Assembly (NCBI RefSeq): GCF_023721755.1
Contig: NZ_JAMDLH010000009.1
Span: forward strand, 62,001-126,000
Direction of reading: 5' to 3'
DNA from: Pleomorphomonas sp. NRK KF1
GTDB lineage: Bacteria > Pseudomonadota > Alphaproteobacteria > Rhizobiales > Pleomorphomonadaceae
DNA: 64,000 bases
The notes beneath the pieces are model-generated. The model was not told the origin of the DNA, ran no database searches, and saw only the letters and a program-made list of their open reading frames with translations. Numbering within the stretch: position 1 is the stretch's first letter; each line of letters starts with the position of its first letter. This document shows positions 8,646 through 16,831 of this stretch, piece by piece. The position numbers and the translations under genes were made by a program.

Positions 8646-9629
8646 TCACTTCAGCGCGGCGTCGGTGATCTCGTGCGTCCAGGCGCCTTCCGGCTTCTTG
8701 GTGATGATCTTCTGATCGAGCACTGCCTTCTCGGTGCGGGCATAGGCTGCCTCGTCGAGCACGCCATCGGAGTCGCCCAGGAGCTTGGCGACTTCCTTGA
8801 TCATGTAGAGCTGGTGCTCTTTGGTCTGGGCGCCGGTAGTGTCGTTCTCCAGCACGATATCGGCGGCCTCTTCCGGGTTGTCCTTGGCGTAGGACCAGCC
8901 CTTCATCGACGCGCGGACGAAGCGGACGAGCTTGTCCTTGAAGGCGTCGTCCTTGAGACTCGGCTCCAGAACGTAAAGGCCGTCCTCAAGCAGGTTGTCG
9001 CCCATCTCCGTGTAGGAGAAGACGGTCAGCTTGTCGGGCGTATAGCCGGCGTCGTAGGCCTGACCGAGTTCGTTGTAGGTCATGACATGGATGCAGTCGG
9101 CCTGCTTCTGGATGAGCGGCTGCACGTCGAAGCTCTGCTGCAGAACCTTGACGCCGTCGACGCCGCCCTCGGTCGACAAACCATACTTGTTCATCAGCGC
9201 GAAGAAGGGCACCTCGTTGCCGTAGAACCAGACGCCGATGGTGTGCCCCTTGAAGTCCTCGACCTTCTTGATCGGGCTGTCGGCCGGGCAGATGATTTCC
9301 AGGCCGGCGTTCTTGTAGGGCTGGGCGATGTTGACGAGCGGCACGCCCTTTTCGCGGGCGGCGAGCGCCGCGCCCATCCAGTCGACGATCACGTCGGCGC
9401 CGCCGCCGGCGATGATCTGCTCGGGGGCGATGTTCGGGCCGCCGGGCTTGATTTCGACGTCGAGCCCTTCGGCCTCGTAGTAGCCCTTGTCCTTGGCGAC
9501 GAAGTAGCCGGCGAACTGGGCCTGCGTCACCCACTTCAGCTGCAGCGTCAGCTTGTCAGCGGCTTCGGCGCCGAATGCCGTCAGCGCCAGGGCGCTGGCC
9601 AGCGCCAGCTTGGTCATGGTGTTGGTCAT
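8646..9629 (-). CDS. ABC transporter substrate-binding protein, NMT1/THI5-like
   Basis: A 327-residue periplasmic binding protein with a signal peptide (ALTAFGAEAADK). It has the NMT1/THI5 pattern LQLKWVTQAQFAGYFVAKDKGYYEAEGLDV and the GGGADVIVDWM motif. Relatives carry hydroxymethylpyrimidine, riboflavin or other aromatic heterocycles. It is the last gene of an operon with dihydropyrimidinase and a carbamoyl amidase, so a pyrimidine or derivative is the likely ligand (inference). ATG 9629 has AGGGGAACGAC directly upstream. Confidence 0.88.
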   Translation of the reverse strand: MTNTMTKLALASALALTAFGAEAADKLTLQLKWVTQAQFAGYFVAKDKGYYEAEGLDVEIKPGGPNIAPEQIIAGGGADVIVDWMGAALAAREKGVPLVNIAQPYKNAGLEIICPADSPIKKVEDFKGHTIGVWFYGNEVPFFALMNKYGLSTEGGVDGVKVLQQSFDVQPLIQKQADCIHVMTYNELGQAYDAGYTPDKLTVFSYTEMGDNLLEDGLYVLEPSLKDDAFKDKLVRFVRASMKGWSYAKDNPEEAADIVLENDTTGAQTKEHQLYMIKEVAKLLGDSDGVLDEAAYARTEKAVLDQKIITKKPEGAWTHEITDAALK

Positions 9630-9675
9630 GTCGTTCCCCTTTTTTGATTGCCGGCGGCGGTTGCCGTCGCCGGAT

Positions 9676-10545
9676 TCACCTCTGCCCTTTGCGGACAGAC
9701 GGATGCCAGAAGGTCACGCGCCGCTCGATCAGCGCGATGACGCCATAGAAGACCGAGCCGAGGATGGCCGCGACGCCGATTTCCGCCCAGACCATGGCGG
9801 TGTTCATGCGGCCCATTTCGGTGGAGATGCGGAAGCCAACGCCATAGGTCGGCGCGCCGAAGAACTCGGCCACGATGGCGCCGATCAGCGCCAGGGTGGA
9901 GTTGATCTTGAGGGCGTTGAAGATGAAGGGCCAGGCGGCCGGCAGACGCAGGCGGCGCATCTCGTCGCCCCAGGTGGCGGCGTAGGTGCGCATCAGGTCG
10001 CGTTCCATGTGGCCGGCGGCAGTCAGTCCGGCCTCGGTGTTGACCAGCATCGGGAAGAAGGTCATCAGCACGATCACCGCCGCCTTGGACTGCCAGTCGA
10101 AGCCGAACCACATGACGGCGATCGGCGCCACGCCGACGATCGGCAGGGCCGACACGAAGTTGCCGAGCGGCAAGAGGCCACGCTTCAGGAAGCCCGAACG
10201 GTTGATGAGGAGCGCGGCGAGGAAGCCGAGACCGCAGCCGACGACATAGCCGGACAACACGGATTTCACGAAGGTCTGAACCACATCCTCCCGGAGGGTT
10301 GGCAGCGCGTTCGCAGCAGCTGCCACGATGATCGACGGCGCTGGCAACAGGATTTCCGGAATGCCGAAGCCACGGGTCACCAGTTCCCATTCGGCCACGA
10401 GCATGACGCCGAACAGAAGCGGCACAGCGAGATCGACGAAGCGCCGCGCCGCCGGCTGTCTGTCCCCGAGGTGGACGAGATAGACACAGAGCCAGGAAAT
10501 GCCGAGGGCCACGCCGAGGATGGCGATGAGCAGGAGCGGGAGCAT
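9676..10545 (-). CDS. ABC transporter permease
   Basis: A 289-residue permease of the SsuC/TauC/ThiX type with about six to seven membrane helices. The coupling motif EAA-like loop is at MERDLMRTYAATWGDEMRRLRLPAAWP. Its ATG overlaps the stop of the upstream permease by one base (TGATG), so translation is probably coupled; a TTG at 10548 is less likely. It forms a heteromeric channel with the neighbouring permease and feeds the importer of this operon. Confidence 0.9.
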   Translation of the reverse strand: MLPLLLIAILGVALGISWLCVYLVHLGDRQPAARRFVDLAVPLLFGVMLVAEWELVTRGFGIPEILLPAPSIIVAAAANALPTLREDVVQTFVKSVLSGYVVGCGLGFLAALLINRSGFLKRGLLPLGNFVSALPIVGVAPIAVMWFGFDWQSKAAVIVLMTFFPMLVNTEAGLTAAGHMERDLMRTYAATWGDEMRRLRLPAAWPFIFNALKINSTLALIGAIVAEFFGAPTYGVGFRISTEMGRMNTAMVWAEIGVAAILGSVFYGVIALIERRVTFWHPSVRKGQR

Positions 10546-11444
10546 CAACCGGCCCTCCGTTCGGGACGGGCACCCATCAGGTGCATGACGAGACGCTCGG
10601 ACCAGCCGACCACGAGAACCAGCAGCCCAGCCAGGAAGGCCGCCGCGAACAGCGCCGCCCAGATCTGGATGGTCTGGCCGTAGTAGGAGCCGAACAGGAG
10701 ACGCGCACCCAGTCCGGCAATGGCACCGGTGGGCAACTCGCCGACGATGGCGCCGATCAGGGAAATGGCGATGCCGACCTTGAGAGAAGCGAACAGGAAG
10801 GGCACCGACGCCGGCCAGCGCAGCTTGGTGAACACCTGGAAATCGTCGGCGTTATAGGTGCGCATGAGGTCGAGGTGGATGGCTTCCGGCGACCGAAGAC
10901 CCTTCACCATGCCGACCGCCACCGGGAAGAAGGACAGATAGGTGGAGATCAGCGCCTTGGGCAGCAGGCCGGAGATGCCGATGGCGTTGAGCACGACGAT
11001 CAGCATCGGCGCCACGGCAAGGATCGGCACCGTCTGGCTGGCGATGATCCAGGGCATCAGCGACTTGTCCATCACCTTCTGGTGGACGATGCCGATGGCG
11101 AGCAGGATGCCGAGCAGCGTTCCGAGCAGGAAGCCCAAGAGCGTCGCCGACAGCGTCACCCAACCGTGGTAGACGAGGCTGCGCTTGGAGGTGACCGACA
11201 GGCCGGCCGTGCTCCGCCAGAGTTCGGCGATGACCTGATGCGGCGCCGGCAGCAGCGGCTTGTCGAGCGCCCAGGAGCGTAGCCAGGTCTCGGAGGGCGT
11301 GAAGGCGAGACCCTTGAGCTGGGCCTCGGCGACGACCATCGAATGGTTCATGAACAGGGCGGCGACGTACCAGAACGCAACGAGGACGGCGAGGACCGTC
11401 AGCACCGGAACGACGCTTTCGCGCAGGAAGGACGGCTTCGTCAT
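10545..11444 (-). CDS. ABC transporter permease
   Basis: A 299-residue inner-membrane permease. One helix lies near residues 10-30, followed by a roughly 60-residue periplasmic segment, then five to six helices. The cytoplasmic coupling loop is HLDLMRTYNADDFQVFTKLRWPASVP. GGAGGGGCGCCGC precedes ATG 11444. It lies 27 bp after the ATPase gene and overlaps the next permease by one base. Two different permeases suggest a heterodimeric channel, usual for NMT1/THI5 importers. Confidence 0.9.
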   Translation of the reverse strand: MTKPSFLRESVVPVLTVLAVLVAFWYVAALFMNHSMVVAEAQLKGLAFTPSETWLRSWALDKPLLPAPHQVIAELWRSTAGLSVTSKRSLVYHGWVTLSATLLGFLLGTLLGILLAIGIVHQKVMDKSLMPWIIASQTVPILAVAPMLIVVLNAIGISGLLPKALISTYLSFFPVAVGMVKGLRSPEAIHLDLMRTYNADDFQVFTKLRWPASVPFLFASLKVGIAISLIGAIVGELPTGAIAGLGARLLFGSYYGQTIQIWAALFAAAFLAGLLVLVVGWSERLVMHLMGARPERRAG

Positions 11445-11471
11445 GCGGCGCCCCTCCGCCTCGGGTCCAGC

Positions 11472-12251
11472 TCAGTCGTCATAGCTGTGCCCCGCTCTCA
11501 GGCCGTCGCGCACGCGCTGGGCGAGCTTCAGGAACTCCGGCGTCTCGCGAATGTCGAGCGGCCGGGGCCCACGCGGCAGATCGCTTTCGACGATGTCGTG
11601 GATGCGGCCGGGGCGTGGGCTCATGACCACGATCTTGGTGGAGAGATAGACCGCCTCGGGAATGGAGTGGGTGACGAAGACCACCGTCTTCTTGGTCTTG
11701 GCCCAGAGCTGCAGCAGTTGCTCGTTGAGATGGTCGCGGACGATTTCGTCGAGGGCGCCAAAGGGCTCGTCCATCAGAAGAAGGTCGGGCTCGACGGCCA
11801 GCGCGCGGGCGATCGATGCGCGCTGCTGCATGCCGCCCGACAGCTGCCAAGGATACTTCTTTTCGAAGCCAGTGAGGTTGACCAGGGCGAGGTTGCGCGC
11901 GATGCGCTCCTCCTGCTGGGCGCGGGTGAGACTCATGATCTCCAGCGGCAGCGCCACGTTCCGGGCGATGGTGCGCCAGGGATAGAGGGCCGGCGCCTGG
12001 AACACGTAGCCATAGGCACGGTCGAGGCGGGCCAGCTCCGGCGTGGTGCCATTGACCGAAATCGAGCCGCCGGTCGGCTGTTCGAGGTCGGCGATGACGC
12101 GAAGCAGCGTCGTCTTGCCGCAGCCCGACGGCCCGATGAAGGAAACGAAGTCGCCCTTGGCGATCTTGAGGTCGATGTTGGAGAGCGCCTGGACCGGCCC
12201 GTCGCCGGTCTCGAAAGTCAGGGATAGCGCCTCGATGTCGATGACGTTCAT
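11472..12251 (-). CDS. ABC transporter ATP-binding protein
   Basis: A 259-residue ATPase of the SsuB/TauB type: Walker A GPSGCGKTT, signature LSGGMQQRASIARALAV, Walker B LLLMDEPFGALDE, and switch His in VFVTHSIPEAVYLS. The start at 12251 (MNVIDIEALSLTFETG) matches the family length; the frame runs open upstream to 12869 only because of high G+C. About 200 bp separate it from dihydropyrimidinase upstream, a gap without a recognisable terminator. Confidence 0.92.
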   Translation of the reverse strand: MNVIDIEALSLTFETGDGPVQALSNIDLKIAKGDFVSFIGPSGCGKTTLLRVIADLEQPTGGSISVNGTTPELARLDRAYGYVFQAPALYPWRTIARNVALPLEIMSLTRAQQEERIARNLALVNLTGFEKKYPWQLSGGMQQRASIARALAVEPDLLLMDEPFGALDEIVRDHLNEQLLQLWAKTKKTVVFVTHSIPEAVYLSTKIVVMSPRPGRIHDIVESDLPRGPRPLDIRETPEFLKLAQRVRDGLRAGHSYDD

Positions 12252-12451
12252 GCTTGCCGGCACCCCGGTTGTGAAGACACAGCCGCTCGCTTGGCCGGCC
12301 GCCATGCGCGACCACCTCGTCCGCCGTCCCGACTGAACGGGGCGGCACGGCCAGATATGCAAACTCCTGTCCCGGCCGACGTCCGCTCGCTCACCACATC
12401 GGCCGGTATCCGGCCAAAATCCAAGCAAGAAGCGGGCCGGGCAGACCGATC

Positions 12452-13906
12452 TCAGATGCCGGTGACCGGAATGCCGGCGCGCTCGACCCGGCGCGGCGAC
12501 ACGATTTCCTTCCACTGGCTCAGCGCCTTGGCGACGGCCGTGAAGGGCTTGCGCGGCACGAACTTGCCGTGGCCTTCTTCGGTCTTCATCGTCGCCTCTT
12601 CGACCACCACCTTGCCGCGCGACAGCGTGAAGCGCGGCAGGCCGATCACCTCGTAGCCGTCGAACACGTTGTATTCGATCACCGACTGCTGGGTCTTCGG
12701 AGAGATGACCTTGGACCGCTTGGGATCCCAGACGACGAGGTCGGCATCGGCGCCCACCAGCACCGCCCCCTTTTTCGGGTACATGTTGAGGATCTTGGCG
12801 CTGTTGGTGGAGGTGACGGCGACGAACTCGTTCATCGTCAGGCGGCCGGTGCGCACGCCATAGGTCCACAGCAGCGGCATGCGGTCTTCAAGGCCGCCGG
12901 TGCCGTTGGGGATCTTGCGGAAGTCGCCGAGGCCGTTGCGCTTCTGGGCAATGGTAAAGGTGCAGTGGTCGGTGGCGACGCAGCTCAGCGAACCGGCGGC
13001 GAGGCCGGCCCAAAGGCTGTCCTGATGTAGCTTGTTGCGGAACGGCGGGCTCATGACGCGGGCGGCCGAATGGTCCCAGTCGGGATTGCCGTACTCGCTG
13101 TCGTCGAGCAGCAGATGCTGGATCAGCGGCTCGCCATAAACGCGCATGCCCTTCTGACGGGCGCGGCGGATCGCCTCGTGCGCCTGCTCGCAGGACGTAT
13201 GGACGACATAGAGCGGCGCGCCAGCCATGTCGGCCAGCATGATGGCGCGGTTCGTCGCCTCACCCTCGACTTCCGGCGGGCGGGAGTAGGCATGCGCCTC
13301 GGGACCGGTGTTGCCCTCGGCGAACAGCTTGGCCTGCATCTGGGCAACCACATCACCATTCTCGGCATGCACCATCGGCAGACCGCCGAGCTCGGCCAGA
13401 CGCTGGAACGACTGGAACATCTCGTCGTCGTCCACCATCAACGAGCCCTTGTAGGCCATGAAGTGCTTGAAGGAGTTGATCCCCTTCTCCTCGATGACCA
13501 CCTTCATCTCGTCGAAGACGGTCTTGTTCCACGACGTCACGCACATGTGGAAGGAGTAGTCGCTGTTGGCGCGGCTCGCCCGGTTGTGCCAGCTCTGAAG
13601 CGCGCTCAGCATCGACTCGTCGGGGCGTGGCGTGATGAAGTCCACCACCATGGTGGTGCCGCCGGAAAGGCCGGCCCGGGTGCCGCTGTCGAAATCGTCG
13701 GCCGAGTAGGTCCCCATGAAGGGCATTTCGAGGTGGGTATGGGGATCGATGCCGCCGGGCATGACGTAGCAGCCGGTCGCGTCGAGAACCTCGTCGCCCT
13801 TGAGATCGGGACCGATCGCGACGATGCGTTCGCCCTCGATGAGGACGTCGGCTTCATACGTCAGATCGGCTGTGACGATGGTTCCACCCTTGATGACCTT
13901 CGACAT
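12452..13906 (-). CDS. hydA: Dihydropyrimidinase (D-hydantoinase)
   Basis: A 484-residue amidohydrolase that opens 5,6-dihydrouracil or dihydrothymine to N-carbamoyl-beta-amino acids, the second step of reductive pyrimidine catabolism. The metal centre is visible: His57 and His59 in GGIDPHTHLE, the carboxylated Lys153 in FMAYKG, His180 in MVHAEN, and the Asp in CVATDHCTF. The length is normal for the family. It starts three bases after the GNAT stop and is followed by the ABC genes. A candidate RutR box lies before the first gene of this operon. Confidence 0.95.
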   Translation of the reverse strand: MSKVIKGGTIVTADLTYEADVLIEGERIVAIGPDLKGDEVLDATGCYVMPGGIDPHTHLEMPFMGTYSADDFDSGTRAGLSGGTTMVVDFITPRPDESMLSALQSWHNRASRANSDYSFHMCVTSWNKTVFDEMKVVIEEKGINSFKHFMAYKGSLMVDDDEMFQSFQRLAELGGLPMVHAENGDVVAQMQAKLFAEGNTGPEAHAYSRPPEVEGEATNRAIMLADMAGAPLYVVHTSCEQAHEAIRRARQKGMRVYGEPLIQHLLLDDSEYGNPDWDHSAARVMSPPFRNKLHQDSLWAGLAAGSLSCVATDHCTFTIAQKRNGLGDFRKIPNGTGGLEDRMPLLWTYGVRTGRLTMNEFVAVTSTNSAKILNMYPKKGAVLVGADADLVVWDPKRSKVISPKTQQSVIEYNVFDGYEVIGLPRFTLSRGKVVVEEATMKTEEGHGKFVPRKPFTAVAKALSQWKEIVSPRRVERAGIPVTGI

Positions 13907-13909
13907 GGT

Positions 13910-14398
13910 TCAACCCTCGTTGGACGGTTCATCCGTCAGTTTTCTTGTCATGAACAGACTGTAGGGGTTCGCGGCGTAATCGGCAAAAGGCCCGCATTCG
14001 ACGTAACCGAGCCGACGATACATCGTGACGGCCTCGGTGTTGAGCGGGCCGGTCTCGAGATAGAGCGTTTTTGCGCCACGCTCGGCGGCGATCGCCTCGA
14101 GCCGCGCCATGATGCGACGACCGAGCCCCAGGCCGCGCGCCGCCTCCGACACGAAGATGCGCTTCAGTTCGGCAGTGGCGTCGTCGAACCACTTCACCGC
14201 GCCGCACCCTTCAGCCACTCCATCTCGCCGCGCGACGACGAAGCTGATATCGGGCGACTTCAGACCGGCGATGTCGGTGCCGAAATGCCCTTCCGGCGGA
14301 TAGCGCTCCAGCGAGTAGGCGTCGGATGCCTCGATCAGGGCCACGACGTCGGGCCGATCGGGAGCTTCCACCGCTATGTCGTGCAGCGCAGCCGTCAT
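13910..14398 (-). CDS. GNAT family N-acetyltransferase
   Basis: A 162-residue acetyltransferase. The acetyl-CoA loop is ARGLGLGRRIMARLEAIAAERG (about residues 88-109), followed by LYLETGPLNTEAVTMYRRLGYVECGPF, typical of the family. ATG 14398 overlaps the stop of the amidase by one base (TGATG), and dihydropyrimidinase starts three bases after its stop, so it is firmly in the pyrimidine operon. The substrate is unknown; an amine produced by the pathway, such as beta-alanine, is a possible guess only. Confidence 0.88.
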   Translation of the reverse strand: MTAALHDIAVEAPDRPDVVALIEASDAYSLERYPPEGHFGTDIAGLKSPDISFVVARRDGVAEGCGAVKWFDDATAELKRIFVSEAARGLGLGRRIMARLEAIAAERGAKTLYLETGPLNTEAVTMYRRLGYVECGPFADYAANPYSLFMTRKLTDEPSNEG

Positions 14399-15648
14399 CA
14401 GGCGACGATCTCCGCGGTTTCCAGCACGGCGTGCAGCAGCACGTCGGCGCCCGCCGCCGCCCACTCCGGCGTGATCTTCTCGTCCTCGTTATGGGAGAGG
14501 CCATCGACGCAGGGGCACATGATCATGGTGGCAGGCGCCACCTTGGCAGCCCAGCAAGCGTCGTGGCCGGCGCCGGACACGATGTTCATGTGGCTGTAGC
14601 CGAGCTTCTCGGTCACCGAACGAACGCGGGAGACCAGCGTCGGATCGAAGGTGACCGGATCGAAGTGACCGACAACCTCGACAGCGCACTTGACGCCCAA
14701 GGGATCGCAGAGCTTGGGCGCCTCGGCCTCGATGATCGCCCGCATGCGGTCCAGCTTTACCTGATCGGGCGAGCGGATATCGACGGTGAAGACCACCGTG
14801 CCGGGCAGAACGTTGCGCGAGTTGGGCGAGAACTTCACCTGCCCGACGCCGCCCACGGCATTGGGCTGGCTGTCCATGGCCACCTTCTGCACCAGTTCGA
14901 AGATGCGCGACATGGCAAGACCGGCGTTGACGCGCATGTCCATCGGCGTCGAGCCGGTGTGCGCTTCCTTGCCGGTCAGCGTGAACTCCAGCCACCACAG
15001 ACCCTGGCAGTGGGTGACGACGCCGATCTGCTTGTCCTCGGCCTCCAGAATGGGGCCTTGCTCGATGTGATACTCGAAATAGGCGTGCATCTTGCGCGCG
15101 CCCACCTCTTCTTCGCCGAGCCAGCCGATGCGCTTCAGTTCGTCGCCGAACACCTTGCCGTCGAGATCCTTGCGCGAATAGGCGTAGTCGAGGGTGTGGA
15201 CGCCGGCGAAGACGCCCGAGGCCAGCATGGCCGGCGCGAACCGGCCGCCCTCCTCGTTGGTCCAGTTGACCACGACGATCGGGTGCTTGGTCTTGACGCC
15301 GAGATCGTTGAGCGAACGCACGACTTCGAGGGCACCCAGCACGCCGAGCACACCGTCATACTTGCCGCCGGTCGGCTGGGTGTCGAGATGACTGCCGACA
15401 TAGACCGGCAAGGCATCGGGATCGGTACCGGGCCGCGTGAAGAACATGGTGCCGATCTTGTCGATGCCGAGCGTCATGCCGGCCGCCTCGCCCCAGGCCT
15501 TGAACAGCGCCCTGCCCTTGGCATCGGCATCGGTCAGCGTCTGCCTGTTGCAGCCACCCCTCAGGCCCGGTCCGGTCGTCGCCATCTCCTCGAGGCTGTC
15601 CCACAGCCGCGCCCCGTTGACCCGCAAATTATCGGTCGGCGTCGTCAT
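14398..15648 (-). CDS. Zn-dependent carbamoyl amidase (beta-ureidopropionase type)
   Basis: A 416-residue M20/M28-like hydrolase of the hydantoinase/carbamoylase family (HyuC, AmaB, allantoate amidohydrolase). Metal-site motifs are GSHLDTQPTGGKYDGVLGV, NEEGGRFAPAM and IEQGPILE; the dimerisation segment has GKEAHTGSTPMDMR. Next to dihydropyrimidinase and PreAT it most likely hydrolyses N-carbamoyl-beta-alanine to beta-alanine, CO2 and ammonia, the third step of the pathway. It is the first gene of the operon. A RutR-like box lies 95 bp upstream. Confidence 0.9.
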   Translation of the reverse strand: MTTPTDNLRVNGARLWDSLEEMATTGPGLRGGCNRQTLTDADAKGRALFKAWGEAAGMTLGIDKIGTMFFTRPGTDPDALPVYVGSHLDTQPTGGKYDGVLGVLGALEVVRSLNDLGVKTKHPIVVVNWTNEEGGRFAPAMLASGVFAGVHTLDYAYSRKDLDGKVFGDELKRIGWLGEEEVGARKMHAYFEYHIEQGPILEAEDKQIGVVTHCQGLWWLEFTLTGKEAHTGSTPMDMRVNAGLAMSRIFELVQKVAMDSQPNAVGGVGQVKFSPNSRNVLPGTVVFTVDIRSPDQVKLDRMRAIIEAEAPKLCDPLGVKCAVEVVGHFDPVTFDPTLVSRVRSVTEKLGYSHMNIVSGAGHDACWAAKVAPATMIMCPCVDGLSHNEDEKITPEWAAAGADVLLHAVLETAEIVA

Positions 15649-15742
15649 TGTGTTCCCCTGCTCGCGAGGGCGAAGCCGATTGAGCTGCCCCCGGCATCTC
15701 CGGCCATCCTGCCGTCAGTCAGAACGGCGGATCGGCAAAACT

Positions 15743-15758
15743 TTTACCAATTGATAAA
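15743..15758. promoter_or_regulatory. Candidate RutR operator before the pyrimidine operon
   Basis: TTTACCAATTGATAAA matches 11 of the 14 fixed bases of the E. coli RutR site TTGACCA-N2-TGGTCAA. It lies 95-110 bp upstream of the carbamoyl amidase start. Confidence 0.5.
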
Positions 15759-15907
15759 GGCATAGTCCGATTTGCCCCTGAATTGGTCAAGGGCGATTTT
15801 TGGGCAACGATACAGACAAAAGCCTCAGTTTTCAGCGATTCCGGAAATCCTGCCGCCTGACTCGGCACCTGCTGGGCGCGAGGCTCAGGCACTCGCCTGC
15901 AAAACTC

Positions 15908-16138
15908 TCACAATACCAGCGCAGCAACGAGCGCAAACGCGGCGTAGGTGGCGTTGAACACCAGAAGCAGGTGGAACCCATGCAGCAGAATGTGATGGAC
16001 CGACATCGGCTGTCGAGCCATCACATGGGCAACACCGATCATGACCAGCATGAACGCTCCGGCGAGCGAAGCGACGAACCGACGAGACAGCCCACAAAAT
16101 GACGCCAAGAGCATGGTTATGACGGTCACCTGTGACAT
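15908..16138 (-). CDS. Small two-helix membrane protein
   Basis: A 76-residue protein with two predicted membrane helices, about residues 17-38 and 50-74, linked by a short loop with QPMSVHHILLHGFH, which is His-rich. ATG 16138 has GAGGAA seven bases upstream. The family was not recognised. It lies between the VOC protein and the carbamoyl amidase genes, on the same strand, with 259 bp to the latter. The loop histidines could bind metal or heme, but nothing in the context requires it. Confidence 0.6.
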   Translation of the reverse strand: MSQVTVITMLLASFCGLSRRFVASLAGAFMLVMIGVAHVMARQPMSVHHILLHGFHLLLVFNATYAAFALVAALVL

Positions 16139-16307
16139 GATCCGTTCCTCGTTCCCGATCGACGCCGACAGGCTTGTTCCGGTGTCAGGCCGAAAAATGG
16201 CGGGCAACGATCAAACCCCAAGGCTGCGATCAACTTGCCGCGACCATACAGGAAGCCGGCTCGCCGGAACGGATCGACGAGCCGGTACCGTCGAGGGTGT
16301 CTTCCGG

Positions 16308-16688
16308 TCACATCGGCTCGGCTTCAAGGTAGCCGATGGCACTTCCGGCGGCATCAAGCACGATGGCGACTTTGCCCACACCGGGGATGGTCCAGGGTCC
16401 ACGCATGACCTTGCCACCGGCGTGCTCCACCTTGCCGACTGCCTCGTCAATGTCGTCGACGGTGACGTAGGGGAACCAGTCGCGCGTGCCGGGCTGGCTT
16501 TCCGGCCACTCGAAGATGCCGGCAACCGGCTTCTCCTGACCGGCGGCGAAGGCCAGTGTGTAGAGACCATTCTCCCCCATGTCCTCCTCGGTGAAGGTCC
16601 ACCCCAGGGCGGCGCCGTAGAAAGCCTTGGCGGCGGCGACATCCGGGGTCATCAACTCGTTCCAGCAAAAACTGCCGTGCATGGTCAT
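16308..16688 (-). CDS. VOC (glyoxalase-fold) family protein
   Basis: A 126-residue protein with the paired beta-alpha-beta-beta-beta modules of the vicinal-oxygen-chelate superfamily. His4 in MTMHGSFCWNELMTPD begins strand 1 and Glu near the end (IGYLEAEPM) is the usual second metal ligand. AFYGAALGWTFTEE and DIDEAVGKVEHAGGKV are typical. Many such proteins are of unknown activity. GAGGAG precedes ATG 16688. It follows the aminotransferase by 143 bp on the same strand. Confidence 0.85.
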   Translation of the reverse strand: MTMHGSFCWNELMTPDVAAAKAFYGAALGWTFTEEDMGENGLYTLAFAAGQEKPVAGIFEWPESQPGTRDWFPYVTVDDIDEAVGKVEHAGGKVMRGPWTIPGVGKVAIVLDAAGSAIGYLEAEPM

Positions 16689-16831
16689 GGCACTCTCCTC
16701 TCAATGGGCCAATACGGAACATATCGTGAACCAAGTGTTCGGCCGGCGCAATGACAATAATCGGTCTTAATGACAAAACGCCGGTCGGGGAGCCCGGCCG
16801 GCGTCGTCTGGTTCCCTGTCGTGCTCGTGCT

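Noticed and set aside
15784-15790. TGGTCAA, a second RutR half site near the amidase promoter
   Set aside because: The matching left half (CCCCTGA) agrees with the consensus at only one of seven positions.
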